In this document: one piece after another, positions 37,069 through 47,578 of the stretch
How the letters are laid out: each line of letters starts with the position of its first letter
Numbering within the stretch: position 1 is the first letter of the stretch
NCBI GenBank assembly: GCA_014240065.1
Contig: JAAZXR010000001.1
Location: 40,415-104,414 of the forward strand
Reading direction: 5' to 3'
DNA length: 64,000 nucleotides
Source of the DNA: Myxococcales bacterium
GTDB taxonomy: Bacteria; Myxococcota_A; Polyangia; Nannocystales; Nannocystaceae
Program-made: the position numbers and the translations under genes
The notes under the pieces: generated by a model
The model's input: the letters and a program-made list of their open reading frames with translations, nothing else
Told to the model about the DNA's origin: nothing
Database searches by the model: none

Positions 37069-38892
37069 GTGACCGAACGAATTCGACGTCTCGCCACCCT
37101 GTGCACCGCATTGTTCGCCATGCTCGCGCTCGCGCTTCCGGCGACGGCCGAGGCCCGGGCGGATGAAGCTTCGGAGGACACTCCAGCCTTCGTGCGCGTC
37201 ATCGATGCGGGGGCAGGGCACGTGGTGTCGGCGCTCGACGCGGTCCTATTTTTCCCGGTGAACAAGACAACTGTCGAACAATCGGGGGTCGCGCCCGTGA
37301 CCGACGCCGCCTCGGCGCAGGCCGCAGTGGAGGCGCTCGCGGCGTCCTCGGGCGAGGCGCTCGGCGAGATGACGCTGACCTTTACGGTGCCTGCCGCGAC
37401 GGTGACGGCGGAGCAGGCCAAGGCCCTCGCGAGCACGCTCGAGCAGGCGCTCGAGCCCAAGGGACCCGCGGGGACGCGCGCGCTCACCGTCGAGCGCAGC
37501 GAGAGCGCGACGGGCTACGCGGTCACGGCGAGCGATGGAGGGATTCCCTTCGTCGCGTTGTGGCTGTTTCTCGGCGCGGTGTTCTTCACGTTCCGCATGG
37601 GCTTCATCAATTTTCGGGCGTTCCGGCACGCCATCGAGGTCACCCGCGGCAAGTTTGACAACCCCGACGACGAAGGCGAGGTCAGCCACTTCCAGGCGTT
37701 GGCGTCGGCGCTCTCGGCCACGGTGGGGCTCGGGAATATCGCGGGCGTGGCCATCGCGGTCGCTGTGGGCGGCCCAGGCGCGGTGTTTTGGCTCATCGCG
37801 GCCGGCTTGCTCGGCATGTCTTCCAAGTTCGTAGAGTGCACCCTCGGACAAAAATACCGCGAGCGGCGCCCCGACGGGAGCGTGCTCGGAGGCCCGATCC
37901 AGTACCTCAGCAAGGGGCTCGCGGAGAAGAAAATGGGGGGACTGGGGAAGGTGCTCGCCGTGATGTTCGCCATCTTGTGTGTCGGAGGCTCGCTGGGCGG
38001 CGGTAACACCTTCCAGGTCAATCAATCCCTGGGTGTCCTCAAGGAGCAGGTGCCCTTGTTCGCGGAGCACGGGTGGTTGTACGGCGTGCTCATGGTCGTC
38101 GCCGTGGGCGTCGTGATCGTCGGCGGAATCAAACGCATCGCCGGGACCGCCGAGAAGATCGTGCCGTTGATGTGTGGGGTCTACGTGCTGGCGTGCTTGT
38201 ACATCTTGGGGAATCACCTCGGGGATGTGCCGGAGGCGTTCGGCCGCATCGTGGGTGAGGCGTTCACCCCGGAGGCCGGGTATGGCGGGTTCTTGGGCGT
38301 GTTGGTCACCGGCATCCGCCGGGCCGCGTTCTCCAACGAGGCCGGCGTCGGCTCCGCGGCCATCGCTCACTCCGCAGCGCGCACGGAGTATCCGGTGCGC
38401 GAGGGCATCGTGGCGTTGCTCGAGCCCTTCATCGACACGGTCATCGTGTGCACCATGACGGGGTTGGTCATCGTGATCACGGGGGCGTTTGAGAACCCGG
38501 CGAACTACGAGCTGATCGCCAACTCGAACGGCGCAGCGCTCACGTCCCGGGCGATGGCGAGCGAGATCTCATGGTTCCCCTACATATTGATGGTCGCGGT
38601 GGTGCTGTTCGCTTACAGCACCATGATCTCCTGGTCGTACTACGGGGAGCGGTGCTGGGTGTGGATGTTCGGCGACGGCTCCTCGAAGTACTACAAGGCG
38701 CTGTTTCTGCTGTTCGTCTTCCTCGGGAGCGTCGTGACCGCCACCAATATCCTCAACTTCGGCGACTACATGATCCTCTCCATGGCGTTCCCGAATATCC
38801 TGGGCGTCTTCATCTTGAGCGGCAGCGTCAAGAAAGACCTTGATGAGTACATGGGGAATTTGAAGGCCGGAAAATTCAAACGGTATGAGTGA
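37069..38892 (+). CDS. AGCS-family sodium/amino-acid symporter with exported N-terminal extension
   Basis: 607 residues from GTG at 37069 (GTG at 37060 is possible). The N-terminus is a signal peptide (LFAMLALALPATAEARA) followed by about 130 residues of periplasmic Ala/Glu/Val sequence. The AGCS transporter then begins (about 165 onward): FINFRAFRHAIEVTRGKFDN, ALASALSATVGLGNIAGVAI (sodium/substrate-site motif), GGPIQYLSKGL, and RRAAFSNEAGVGSAAIAHSA. About ten membrane helices are predicted, and the C-terminus is cytoplasmic. Family members import alanine or glycine with sodium. The 8-base overlap with an amino-acid dehydrogenase gene suggests uptake and deamination are coupled. Confidence 0.88.
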   Translation: MTERIRRLATLCTALFAMLALALPATAEARADEASEDTPAFVRVIDAGAGHVVSALDAVLFFPVNKTTVEQSGVAPVTDAASAQAAVEALAASSGEALGEMTLTFTVPAATVTAEQAKALASTLEQALEPKGPAGTRALTVERSESATGYAVTASDGGIPFVALWLFLGAVFFTFRMGFINFRAFRHAIEVTRGKFDNPDDEGEVSHFQALASALSATVGLGNIAGVAIAVAVGGPGAVFWLIAAGLLGMSSKFVECTLGQKYRERRPDGSVLGGPIQYLSKGLAEKKMGGLGKVLAVMFAILCVGGSLGGGNTFQVNQSLGVLKEQVPLFAEHGWLYGVLMVVAVGVVIVGGIKRIAGTAEKIVPLMCGVYVLACLYILGNHLGDVPEAFGRIVGEAFTPEAGYGGFLGVLVTGIRRAAFSNEAGVGSAAIAHSAARTEYPVREGIVALLEPFIDTVIVCTMTGLVIVITGAFENPANYELIANSNGAALTSRAMASEISWFPYILMVAVVLFAYSTMISWSYYGERCWVWMFGDGSSKYYKALFLLFVFLGSVVTATNILNFGDYMILSMAFPNILGVFILSGSVKKDLDEYMGNLKAGKFKRYE

Positions 38893-39931
38893 CGACGCGG
38901 GGGGCCGCGAGGTCGCGCGCGCTGTCGAGCTTCGGGATCCGGCGTCGGGCTTGACCGGGTGGGTCATCATTGACAGCCTCCCCGCCGGAGGGCGCGCCTT
39001 CGGCGGAATTCGTCGGTTGGCGTATCCGTCGCGCGCCGCGGCGTACGACGACGCCCGTCGCCTCGCGCGCGCGATGTCTCAAAAGTGCGCCCTCGCGAGG
39101 CTCCCCGTGGGTGGGGCGAAGACCGTGCTGTGGGATCGGGACGGGACGCTCGGCGAGGACGGCTACGCCTTCCTCGGGGAGGCGGTCGAGGCGCTCGGCG
39201 GCGCCTATGTGTGCGGCCCCGACGTGGGCACGGACGAGGCGCGCATGACGGTGGTGCGCGAGAGGACGCGGTGGGCGAACCCCGCAGGCAACGCCCCGGG
39301 GCGCCGCACCGCGCAGGGGGTGTTGGCGGGCATGCGGGGGGCGGCCGTGGTGGCGTTCGGATCCGCTTCGCTGGAGGGGAGGGTCGTCGGGATCCACGGT
39401 CTTGGCTCGGTGGGATTGGCGCTCGCGCGCGGGTTGCTCGCCCACGGCGCCGCGGTGCGCGGGTGGGATATTTCGGGGGCGGCGAAGGAGGCGGCGGCGC
39501 GCGTCGGCGTCACCATCGAGGCCAGCGAGGACGCGCTCTTCGGCGCTGAGATGGACGTGTTCGCCCCGTGCGCAGTGGGGGGCGTGCTCGACGAGGTGCT
39601 GGCGGCGCGGCTCGAAGTCTCCCTGGTCTGTGGGTCGGCCAACAACGTGCTCGCGGGGCCCGCCGCCGGTGAGGTGTTGTTTCGACGGGGGATCGTGTAT
39701 GCGCCGGACGTGGTGGTGAACGCCGGTGCCGTGATCGAGGGGGTGTTCGCCGTCCTCGGTCGCGAGGGGGAGGCGATCTCTGGGACCGTGGACGAGCATG
39801 TGGAGGCGACCGCCTCCCGTTGCCGCGACCTGTTGCTGCGAGCGAAGGCGCGGGGCGTGCCGCCGGAGGTCGAGGCGCTCGCGAGCGCGGAGGCGGAGCT
39901 TGGACGACGCTCTCGACTGGAGCAGACGTGA
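38885..39931 (+). CDS. Leucine/valine dehydrogenase-like Glu/Leu/Phe/Val dehydrogenase
   Basis: 348 residues. Key catalytic residues of the family are in place: K67 (SQKCAL), K79 (LPVGGAKT) and D113 (VCGPDVGTD). The Rossmann motif (VVGIHGLGSVGLALARGLLA) and the later VCGSANNVLAGPAAGEVLF and APDVVVNAGAVIEG match leucine dehydrogenase more than glutamate dehydrogenase. It would oxidatively deaminate branched-chain or related amino acids with NAD. It overlaps the AGCS gene, and a small lipoprotein gene overlaps its stop. The exact substrate cannot be read from sequence. Confidence 0.87.
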   Translation: MSDDAGGREVARAVELRDPASGLTGWVIIDSLPAGGRAFGGIRRLAYPSRAAAYDDARRLARAMSQKCALARLPVGGAKTVLWDRDGTLGEDGYAFLGEAVEALGGAYVCGPDVGTDEARMTVVRERTRWANPAGNAPGRRTAQGVLAGMRGAAVVAFGSASLEGRVVGIHGLGSVGLALARGLLAHGAAVRGWDISGAAKEAAARVGVTIEASEDALFGAEMDVFAPCAVGGVLDEVLAARLEVSLVCGSANNVLAGPAAGEVLFRRGIVYAPDVVVNAGAVIEGVFAVLGREGEAISGTVDEHVEATASRCRDLLLRAKARGVPPEVEALASAEAELGRRSRLEQT

Positions 39932-40212
39932 CCCGGCGGGCGCGCGCGTGCTGCCTGATCGCGACGCTGGCCGCGGCCGCGTGCGCGCGGAGCTTCGTGA
40001 CCCAAAGCGACCAGGGCGCGCGCGTGGTGTTGGTGGCGGACGCCACCATGGAGGAGGTTCGGGCGGCGCTCGGGCCTCCCACCGAAGTGCGCGCCGGTGC
40101 GGCCGGTGCGGAGCTGTGGGTGTATCGCTCGGACGGCGTGACGCCCGCGCGCGTGCTCCAGTTTCGAGGGCGGCGGCTCGAGTGGCTCAAGCATCTCGAA
40201 CCCGGGACCTGA
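39928..40212 (+). CDS. Small BamE/SmpA-like lipoprotein
   Basis: 94 residues from the GTG at 39928 (GTGA overlap with the dehydrogenase). Basic n-region, hydrophobic core and lipobox (LIATLAAAAC), then a short domain with the BamE-like pattern: MEEVRAALGPPTEVRAGAAG, ELWVYRS, and RVLQFRGRRLEWLK. BamE-like folds occur in the outer-membrane assembly machine and in unrelated small lipoproteins. The position after a cytoplasmic enzyme gives no functional clue. Confidence 0.7.
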   Translation: MTRRARACCLIATLAAAACARSFVTQSDQGARVVLVADATMEEVRAALGPPTEVRAGAAGAELWVYRSDGVTPARVLQFRGRRLEWLKHLEPGT

Positions 40213-40271
40213 GGCGCGGGGCGGGGCCGCGCCAGCGTGGGGGCATCCACCCCGAGGGGCCTCCCGCGGCG

Positions 40272-40300
40272 TTGACATGTGTCGCGGCGTTGGCGACGCT
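40272..40300 (+). promoter_or_regulatory. Candidate sigma-70 promoter of the M24 peptidase gene
   Basis: Perfect -35 TTGACA (40272-40277), 17-base spacer, weak -10 GACGCT (40295-40300), then 10 bases to the ATG. The -35 is convincing, the -10 only by position. Confidence 0.5.
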
Positions 40301-40310
40301 CTGGACCGCG

Positions 40311-41618
40311 ATGAGCTGTTCACGTCGGGCATTTGTTGGAGGGGTCAGCGCCGCCGCGCTAGGGGCGTGCGCCACGAGAGACCAGGAGGCGCCGGCCGGC
40401 ACCTCCGCGCCCCTCGAATCTGCGGCCCCAGCCTTCGCGAGCCTCGCCGGATTTTGCGATGGGGTGGAGCCCGTCACCGAGGCCGAATTTGGCGAGCGTC
40501 GTGAGCGAGCGGCGGAGCGAATGGAGGCCGCGTCCATCGGGGCGCTGTGGATGGAGGCGGGGCCCACGCTCACCTATTTCACGGGCGTCCGATGGGGGCG
40601 GAGCGAGCGGCCCCTGCTGTGCTGCCTCTCGGCGGGCGGGAGCTATGGCTTCGTGGCGCCCTCGTTCGAACAGCGCACCCTCCTCGAGCGCGCGGGGGAG
40701 GTGGAGGTGATCGTGTGGGACGAGCACGAGCCGGCGTACGCGGGAGCCGCCGAGCTGGCCGGCGCCCTCGGCGTCCGCGAGCGCGACGCGGCCCTCGAGA
40801 CCACGACGCGGACCTTTGTCGGGGCGGGCTTGGCGGGGAGTGGTGTCGCGCGCGGCTGGCGAGCGGAGGCGAACGTCGGGCGGGAGACGAGGATCATCAA
40901 GTCGCAGCTGGAGCTCGCGCGCTTGCGTCGGGCCACGGAGGCCACGAAGGCGTCGTTGCGGGCGGTGGCGGAGATCGTCACGCCCGGCATGACCGAGGAT
41001 GAGGTGCGCCGCTTGGTGACGGACGCTCAAGCGGCGGCGGGGCTCCAGCGCGTCTGGGCGCTGGTGCTGTTTGGGGCCAACGCGAGCTTTCCGCACGGCA
41101 CCAACCAGCGACGGGTGCTCGCCGAAGACGACCTCGTGCTCGTGGACACCGGCGGGTTCTTGCACGGCTACGCGTCGGACGTGACCCGCACCTGGGCCGC
41201 GACAGAGGCCAGCCGTATCGACGACGGTCGACGGGCGGCCTTCGATGTCGTCGTGCGCGCGCAGCGGGCAGCGATGAGCATGATCGTGGAGGGGGCCGAG
41301 GCCGCCAGAGCGGACGCGCGCGCGCGCGCGGTGATCGCCGACGCGGGGTACGGGGCTGACTACGAGACCTTCACCCATCGGCTGGGGCACGGGATCGGTC
41401 TCGAAGTGCACGAGGCGCCGTACCTGGTCCGTGGATCGACGCGGAGGCTGAGCGCAGGGATGACCATGTCCAACGAGCCGGGGCTCTACGTCCCAGGGCG
41501 CTGGGGAATTCGGATCGAAGACATCGTCGCCGTCACGGGGTCGGAGCCCGAGGTGTTCGGTCCGCGCGTCGAGAGTCTCGAGGCGCCGTTCGGGAGCGTC
41601 GCGGTCACGACCGGCTGA
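40311..41618 (+). CDS. Tat-exported M24-family metallopeptidase (Xaa-Pro peptidase-like)
   Basis: 435 residues. The N-terminus has twin arginines and a lipobox (SCSRRAFVGGVSAAALGAC), suggesting a Tat-translocated lipoprotein. The N-terminal creatinase-like domain (about 55-190) is followed by the pita-bread domain with all five metal ligands: two Asp in LVDTGGFLHGYASDVTRTW, His in THRLGHGIGLEVHE, Glu in MSNEPGLYV and Glu in IRIEDIV. It should cleave Xaa-Pro peptides outside the cytoplasm, which is unusual for the family but matches Tat-signal M24 proteins of other bacteria. The ATG at 40311 starts the signal; a longer upstream frame is not plausible. Confidence 0.87.
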   Translation: MSCSRRAFVGGVSAAALGACATRDQEAPAGTSAPLESAAPAFASLAGFCDGVEPVTEAEFGERRERAAERMEAASIGALWMEAGPTLTYFTGVRWGRSERPLLCCLSAGGSYGFVAPSFEQRTLLERAGEVEVIVWDEHEPAYAGAAELAGALGVRERDAALETTTRTFVGAGLAGSGVARGWRAEANVGRETRIIKSQLELARLRRATEATKASLRAVAEIVTPGMTEDEVRRLVTDAQAAAGLQRVWALVLFGANASFPHGTNQRRVLAEDDLVLVDTGGFLHGYASDVTRTWAATEASRIDDGRRAAFDVVVRAQRAAMSMIVEGAEAARADARARAVIADAGYGADYETFTHRLGHGIGLEVHEAPYLVRGSTRRLSAGMTMSNEPGLYVPGRWGIRIEDIVAVTGSEPEVFGPRVESLEAPFGSVAVTTG

Positions 41619-41689
41619 AGGGTCCGACAAATTGCACCAGGTGGGCCGAGGAGGCGCCGTCCTCCCGCGCGTGTGGTACAGATGCCAGC

Positions 41690-42678
<989 letters not shown>

Positions 42679-42682
<4 letters not shown>

Positions 42683-43467
42683 CGCCGCGGGTGGCGGCGG
42701 CGATGTGGCGCTTTGGCATGGCGGAGGCGATGGCGTATCGAGCGTCGATGTTCGTGTGGATCTTGGCGACCTGCTTCCCGCTGGTGAGCCTGGCGCTGTG
42801 GTCGTATCTCGCGGAGGACGGGGCCATCGGCGGCTACGATCAGGCGGGCTTCGTGAGCTACTTCGTCGCCGCGTTCATGATTCGCCAGCTGACCTCGGCG
42901 TGGGTGTGTTGGGTCCTGAGCCGCCAGATTCGACTCGGCGAGCTTGACGCCATGCTCCTGCGACCTGCGCACCCGGTGCTCCACCATATGATGTCGAACT
43001 TCGCGGCCCTCCCCATGCGTGCACTGATGGCGCTCCCCCTCGGGGTCGGCGTGCTGGTCATGGCGGGGGGCGGTGATCCCGTGGCGTGGGGGGACGTGCT
43101 CCGCACGCTGCCGACGCTCGCGCTCGCGTGGGGGATCGTGTTCTTGTGCCAGCTGACGGTGGCGTGCCTCGCGTTCTGGCTGACCTCGGCCACGAGCCTC
43201 TACGAGGCGTGGCTCGCCTTGCACTTGGTGCTCTCCGGATATCTGCTCCCCACGAGCCTGTTCCCGGAGCGCTTCGCCGAGGTAATTCGCGCGTTGCCCT
43301 TCCACGCCGCGCTCGGATTCCCGGTCGAGGCGCTGACCGGGCGGCTCTCGCACGCGGCCTACGTGGAAGGCCTCGGCTTGCAGTGCGTGTGGGTCGTGTG
43401 CTTCGGCGTATTGGCCTCGCTTTGCTGGCGTCGCGGGGTCGTCCGCTACGGGTCGGTGGGCGCATGA
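42679..43467 (+). CDS. ABC-2 type permease, first subunit (COG4587-like)
   Basis: 262 residues from GTG at 42679. Six predicted membrane helices (first around 20-45). Family-type features include the N-terminal amphipathic stretch (RFGMAEAMAYRASMFVWILA), QLTSAWVCWVLSRQIRLGEL, DAMLLRPAHPVLHHM, and YLLPTSLFPERFAEVIRALP. It forms the membrane channel with the next gene, each overlapping by 4 bases. Confidence 0.87.
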
Positions 43468-44270
43468 GCGGCGGGGTGCGACGGTCGGTCGGGGCGCTGC
43501 GAGTCGCGGCCGCGCAGTTTCGTCTGTGCGTCCTTCAGGCGCTCCAATATCGCGTCCAGTTTTGGACCGAGGGGGTGCTCAGGGTCGCGTGGAGTCTGAT
43601 GGGCATCGCCCCGCTGTGGGTCGCGGTGCAGCATCGCGGCGAGGTCGCGGGGTGGGGCGTCGGCGGCCTGATGGTGCTGACGGGGATGTTCACCATCATG
43701 TCCGGAATCTACGGAGCCATGGTGCAGCCCGCGTTGGCGGAGAGCATGGCCCACATCCGCCGCGGCTCCCTCGACTATCTGCTGCTCCGACCGGTGGACG
43801 CCATGGTCTCGTGCCTCACCTCCATGTACAGCCCGTGGCGAATGTTGGAGGTCCTCGTAGGGGGCGGTCTCGTCGGCTATGGGGTCTACCGGGAGGGAGT
43901 GTTCTCGTGGGAAGGGCTCGCGATGGGGGGGGCGCTCGGTGTCCTCGGCGTGGTCGTGTTGTACGCCATGGGCGTGCTCATGCTCGCGGCGAGTTTCCGC
44001 GCGCTGCGGCTCGAGAACCTCACCTTCATGCTCGAGGCGATGCTGGACTTTGGCCGCTGGCCCGTCGGAGTGTTTCGGGGGCTGCTCAAGGCGTTCTTCA
44101 CCTTCATGTTTCCGCTGGCGGTGATCACCACCTTCCCGGCAGCGGCGATTCTGGGCCGCTCCCAGGCGGGCACGTTCACCGTGGCGGTGGCCGTCACGCT
44201 GGCCTTCGTGTTCGCGGCCCGGCTCGCGTGGAATCGTGGTGTCCGTCACTACACGTCGGCGTCGAGCTAG
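43464..44270 (+). CDS. ABC-2 type permease, second subunit (COG3694-like)
   Basis: 268 residues from the ATG at 43464. Six membrane helices. The paralogous permease layout is clear from RLCVLQALQYRVQFWTEGVL, HIRRGSLDYLLLRPVDAMVS and FGRWPVGVFRGLLKAFFTFM, followed by FPLAVITTFPAAAILG. Together with the two genes before it this completes an ATPase/permease/permease exporter with no substrate-binding protein. The next gene is 123 bases downstream with its own promoter-like element. Confidence 0.87.
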   Translation: MSGGVRRSVGALRVAAAQFRLCVLQALQYRVQFWTEGVLRVAWSLMGIAPLWVAVQHRGEVAGWGVGGLMVLTGMFTIMSGIYGAMVQPALAESMAHIRRGSLDYLLLRPVDAMVSCLTSMYSPWRMLEVLVGGGLVGYGVYREGVFSWEGLAMGGALGVLGVVVLYAMGVLMLAASFRALRLENLTFMLEAMLDFGRWPVGVFRGLLKAFFTFMFPLAVITTFPAAAILGRSQAGTFTVAVAVTLAFVFAARLAWNRGVRHYTSASS

Positions 44271-44393
44271 CGCCGGTCTTGGCCCATAGTGGCACCGCGC
44301 CATCTGAACATCGGGGGAGGGCGCGGGTGGCGCGGGGGGTCGATGCGTGGACTATTGCGCCGCGGGCGACACAGCGGGATAAGCTGAGCCGCG

Positions 44394-46601
44394 ATGGAGG
44401 CGACCCCCACCCACAGCGCACCGGCTGCGCGCTTGAGCTGGCGTGAGGGGCTCTACCTCGTGGGCCCCGATCCGCTCACGTCGCCGTATTACTCGTCGGG
44501 GGCCTTGCTGCTCGCGGGGGTCGGGTACGCCACGCCCGTCTTTCAAATTGGGCTGTACCTGTTGCTGTTCCTGCTCGCGCCGCTGTACGTGGAGGCGGTG
44601 CTGCTGACCCTCTCGAACGGCGGGACCTATGTGATGACCCGGTACGCGTTGAGCCGCTTCGGCAAGATCGCCATCGCCGCGTCCGCGCTGGTCGGTATCA
44701 TCATCTCGTTCTCGTACGTCGCGACCGCCATCGTCAGCATGCTCGCGTACTCCGACTACGTGCAGTCACTCTCCGCGGACGTGCTGACGGCGCCGGCGGG
44801 GGGCGCCCGCACGCTCGGGGCCATCGTGCTCAGCGCGTTGGCGGCCGCGGGCTTTGGCGTGTGGGTGATGCCCAGGAGGTGGCGGTCGGTGGTGGCGACC
44901 GTGGTGACGGCGTCGCTTGTCGCGCTGGTCCTCAGCACTGTGATGACGTCAGGCGCGGTCGTGATGCTCGCGCCGCTGGTCATGCTGTTCCGGCTCAACA
45001 ACGAGGGCCTGCGCGAGAGCGTGAAGGTGAGCAAGACGATCTTCTTGATCAACATCGTGGTGATGGGAGTGACGATCCTGCTCGGGCTGGTCTATTTGAT
45101 CCTGCACGGCGTCAACCTCGAAGGTTTCACCGAGGGGGCGACCCTCGCGCCCGCGGCGGAAGCGGAGCATCACGGCGGCAGCCCGCACGGGCGGGTCTCT
45201 GTGCTCCCCGGGCTCGCGATGCTCTCGATGCCGATGTTGCTCGCGGGGGCGGGCTCTTCGATTCTTGGCGCCTCTGGCGTGGAGTCCGTCATGAATATTC
45301 CCGAGGAGCTCGCGCGACCGCGTCAGGACGTGCGGCGCATCTACCGGTGGATGCTCAGCCTGCTCTTGCTGATCGGAGGATCCACGTCGCTGTTGCTGTT
45401 CACGGTGCTGCCACCGGAGGTGCTGGCGTCCAAGTCAAATTACCTGCTCGCGGCCCTCGGCGATCACGTCATGGCGGGCGTCACGGGGAGCGAGCACGCA
45501 GGCCGCATCTGGCAGAGCGTCATCGTGGCGACCGCGGCGCTCATGCTGATCGGCGCCACCAACACCGGCTTCGCGGGGGCGCGCGGGCTGTGGCTCACGA
45601 TGGCGCGCGACAACCTCTTGCCCACGTCGATCCTCAAGCCCAACCTGAAGGGGGCCTACGAGCGGGCTCACTGGGTGATGTTCTTCGCGATCTTCGCGCT
45701 GGCGATGCAGGCGGAGTGGAGCCTGCCCAAGCTCGAGCGCTGGTACGGCGCCACCTTCGGTCTCGTGATGTTCTCCGGCATGGTCGCGTTCGTGTTGCTC
45801 CGTAAATACCGCAGCGGCGACGCGCGCGCGTACACGGCGCCGTGGAACGTCAAGGTCTTCGGGATGCGGCTGCCGGTGGGGGCGCTGGTCGGCCTCGTCG
45901 TCATCGGCTACGCGCTGTTGAGCATGTACAGCACCTATCGCGGCGACATCGGAGAGCTTCGCACGCTGGTGCTGCTCGTGAGCGCCGGGGTCGGGGTGGT
46001 GCTGTTGTTGTTCAACCACCGCACCATCATGCGGCGCGTGTACGGGTACTTTCGCCGGGTGGTGGACACGGTCGAGCCCACGGCCATCGAGACGCAGGAC
46101 CGCACCGCGGTCGTCGCGGTGGGTGAGGTTCGCTACCGCCGCATCTTGGACTACGCCTTCAAGACCGCGAAGGCGCAGGGGATCGCGAGCGGTCGTCCCT
46201 ACCGCCAGCTCGTCGCGTTCCACATGACGCCTGATGTGAAGCGCGAGACGATCTACGAGGTCGTGGAGGACGGGGTGCGCCCCGCCGGCATCCCCGCGGG
46301 CATCGTGCGCATCTACTCTGACCTCTCTCGGATGACGACGCCGGGGGTGCGATCCTACCTGGTGCTGATGCCGCCGGACGAGGCCTACGACGAGCGGCGC
46401 GGCGTCGAGCAGGCGCTGGCGGCCCTGGGCGACTTTCACGAGCGGCACGAATTTCGCGGGCACCTCGTCTTTGTCGGCAGCTGGAATCTGCGACACGAGG
46501 ACGTGGAGCGCCTCAACGAGCGGCTCCACGGCTCGACGCTGGTGACGGTCCCGCTGTTCGAGCCGGAGGCGATGTTCACCGCGGGTGGCCCTGATCGCTA
46601 G
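44394..46601 (+). CDS. APC-superfamily amino-acid permease with C-terminal cytoplasmic domain
   Basis: 735 residues. About twelve membrane helices to residue 545 or so (PLTSPYYSSGALLLAGVGYA, GGTYVMTRYALSRFGKIAIA, FSYVATAIVSMLAYSDYVQS). A His/Gly-rich loop (EAEHHGGSPHG) lies near 260. The region ASGVESVMNIPEELARPRQD matches APC family loop motifs. The last 180 residues form a soluble domain (VVAVGEVRYRRILDYAFKTA, YRQLVAFHMTPDVKRETIYE, RGHLVFVGSWNLRHEDVERL) that may be regulatory. TAAGCT lies 8 bases before the ATG. Substrate not determinable. Confidence 0.82.
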   Translation: MEATPTHSAPAARLSWREGLYLVGPDPLTSPYYSSGALLLAGVGYATPVFQIGLYLLLFLLAPLYVEAVLLTLSNGGTYVMTRYALSRFGKIAIAASALVGIIISFSYVATAIVSMLAYSDYVQSLSADVLTAPAGGARTLGAIVLSALAAAGFGVWVMPRRWRSVVATVVTASLVALVLSTVMTSGAVVMLAPLVMLFRLNNEGLRESVKVSKTIFLINIVVMGVTILLGLVYLILHGVNLEGFTEGATLAPAAEAEHHGGSPHGRVSVLPGLAMLSMPMLLAGAGSSILGASGVESVMNIPEELARPRQDVRRIYRWMLSLLLLIGGSTSLLLFTVLPPEVLASKSNYLLAALGDHVMAGVTGSEHAGRIWQSVIVATAALMLIGATNTGFAGARGLWLTMARDNLLPTSILKPNLKGAYERAHWVMFFAIFALAMQAEWSLPKLERWYGATFGLVMFSGMVAFVLLRKYRSGDARAYTAPWNVKVFGMRLPVGALVGLVVIGYALLSMYSTYRGDIGELRTLVLLVSAGVGVVLLLFNHRTIMRRVYGYFRRVVDTVEPTAIETQDRTAVVAVGEVRYRRILDYAFKTAKAQGIASGRPYRQLVAFHMTPDVKRETIYEVVEDGVRPAGIPAGIVRIYSDLSRMTTPGVRSYLVLMPPDEAYDERRGVEQALAALGDFHERHEFRGHLVFVGSWNLRHEDVERLNERLHGSTLVTVPLFEPEAMFTAGGPDR

Positions 46602-46633
46602 ACACGATCGTCCTCCAGGGGCTAGCGTGAGGC

Positions 46634-47578
46634 ATGTGGAACGAAGCAGTCGCGATGATCGGCGTCGGCACGATGGGCCGCGGCATGGCGCTCACGCTGG
46701 CGGCGCACGGCGTGCGCGTGCAGGCGTGGAACCGGTCGGTGGGGGCCCTCGACGAGCTGCGGGACGCCGCGTCGAAATTCTCGGGCGCGGTCGCGCTCGC
46801 GGCGACACCGGCGGAGGCGACGCGTGGCGCGGCGGTGGTGATCACCTGCGTCTCCAACGATGAGGCGCTGGAGGAGGTGGGCGCGGGTCCCGGCGGGGTG
46901 ATGGAGGCGCTCGACGCGGCCCAGGTGTGGATCGACTGCGGCACCACGGGCCTCGAATTGACGGCGCGTCTCGGCGCGTTGGCGGGGGAGCGCGGGGCTC
47001 ATTTCCTGGACGCGCCGATCACCGGGAGCATGCTCGGCGCGCGAGGGGGGACGCTGACCTTCATGGTCGGGGGGGCAGCGACCACGCTCTCGTCGGTGCG
47101 TCCGCTCCTCGACATGCTGGGGAGGCACGTCGTGCACGCGGGCCCGCGCGTCGGCGACGGTCAACGGATCAAGTACTGTCTGAACATGACCCAGAGCGTC
47201 GTGCTGCAAGGTGTCCTTGAGGGCTACGCGTTGGCGCGGGCCTTGGGGTTGGAGGTGGACACCCTCCACGAGGTGTTCGAGCACAGCGCGGGGAAGACGG
47301 GCGTGGGGAGCTTCAAGACCGGCTATCTGCAGCGCCGGGACTTCACGCCACACTTCAAGCTCGGGCTGATGCACAAGGATCTGCGCTTGGCCTTGGAATC
47401 GGCGCAGGCCGCGAGCGCGCGGCTGCCCTTGTCAGAGCGGGTGCTCGAGGTGTACCAGCGAGCGGTGGCGGCGGGGTTGGCCGACGAGGACTTCCTGGCG
47501 ACCGTGAAGTTGCTCGAGGACCAATTGTCCTTCCCCTTGACCGGGGGGGACTCGCCACCGCCAAAGGAGCGGGGGTGA
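46634..47578 (+). CDS. NAD(P)-dependent beta-hydroxyacid dehydrogenase family protein
   Basis: 314 residues. Rossmann motif IGVGTMGRGMALTLAAHGVR, substrate-binding motif FLDAPITGSMLGARGGTLTF, catalytic Lys region GDGQRIKYCLNM and cofactor segment KTGVGSFKTGYLQRRDFTPH follow 3-hydroxyisobutyrate dehydrogenase/glyoxylate-succinic semialdehyde reductase order. It could act in valine breakdown (the amino-acid dehydrogenase is 7 kb upstream) or detoxify short aldehydes. Its stop overlaps the LRR lipoprotein start (GTGA). Confidence 0.83.
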   Translation: MWNEAVAMIGVGTMGRGMALTLAAHGVRVQAWNRSVGALDELRDAASKFSGAVALAATPAEATRGAAVVITCVSNDEALEEVGAGPGGVMEALDAAQVWIDCGTTGLELTARLGALAGERGAHFLDAPITGSMLGARGGTLTFMVGGAATTLSSVRPLLDMLGRHVVHAGPRVGDGQRIKYCLNMTQSVVLQGVLEGYALARALGLEVDTLHEVFEHSAGKTGVGSFKTGYLQRRDFTPHFKLGLMHKDLRLALESAQAASARLPLSERVLEVYQRAVAAGLADEDFLATVKLLEDQLSFPLTGGDSPPPKERG

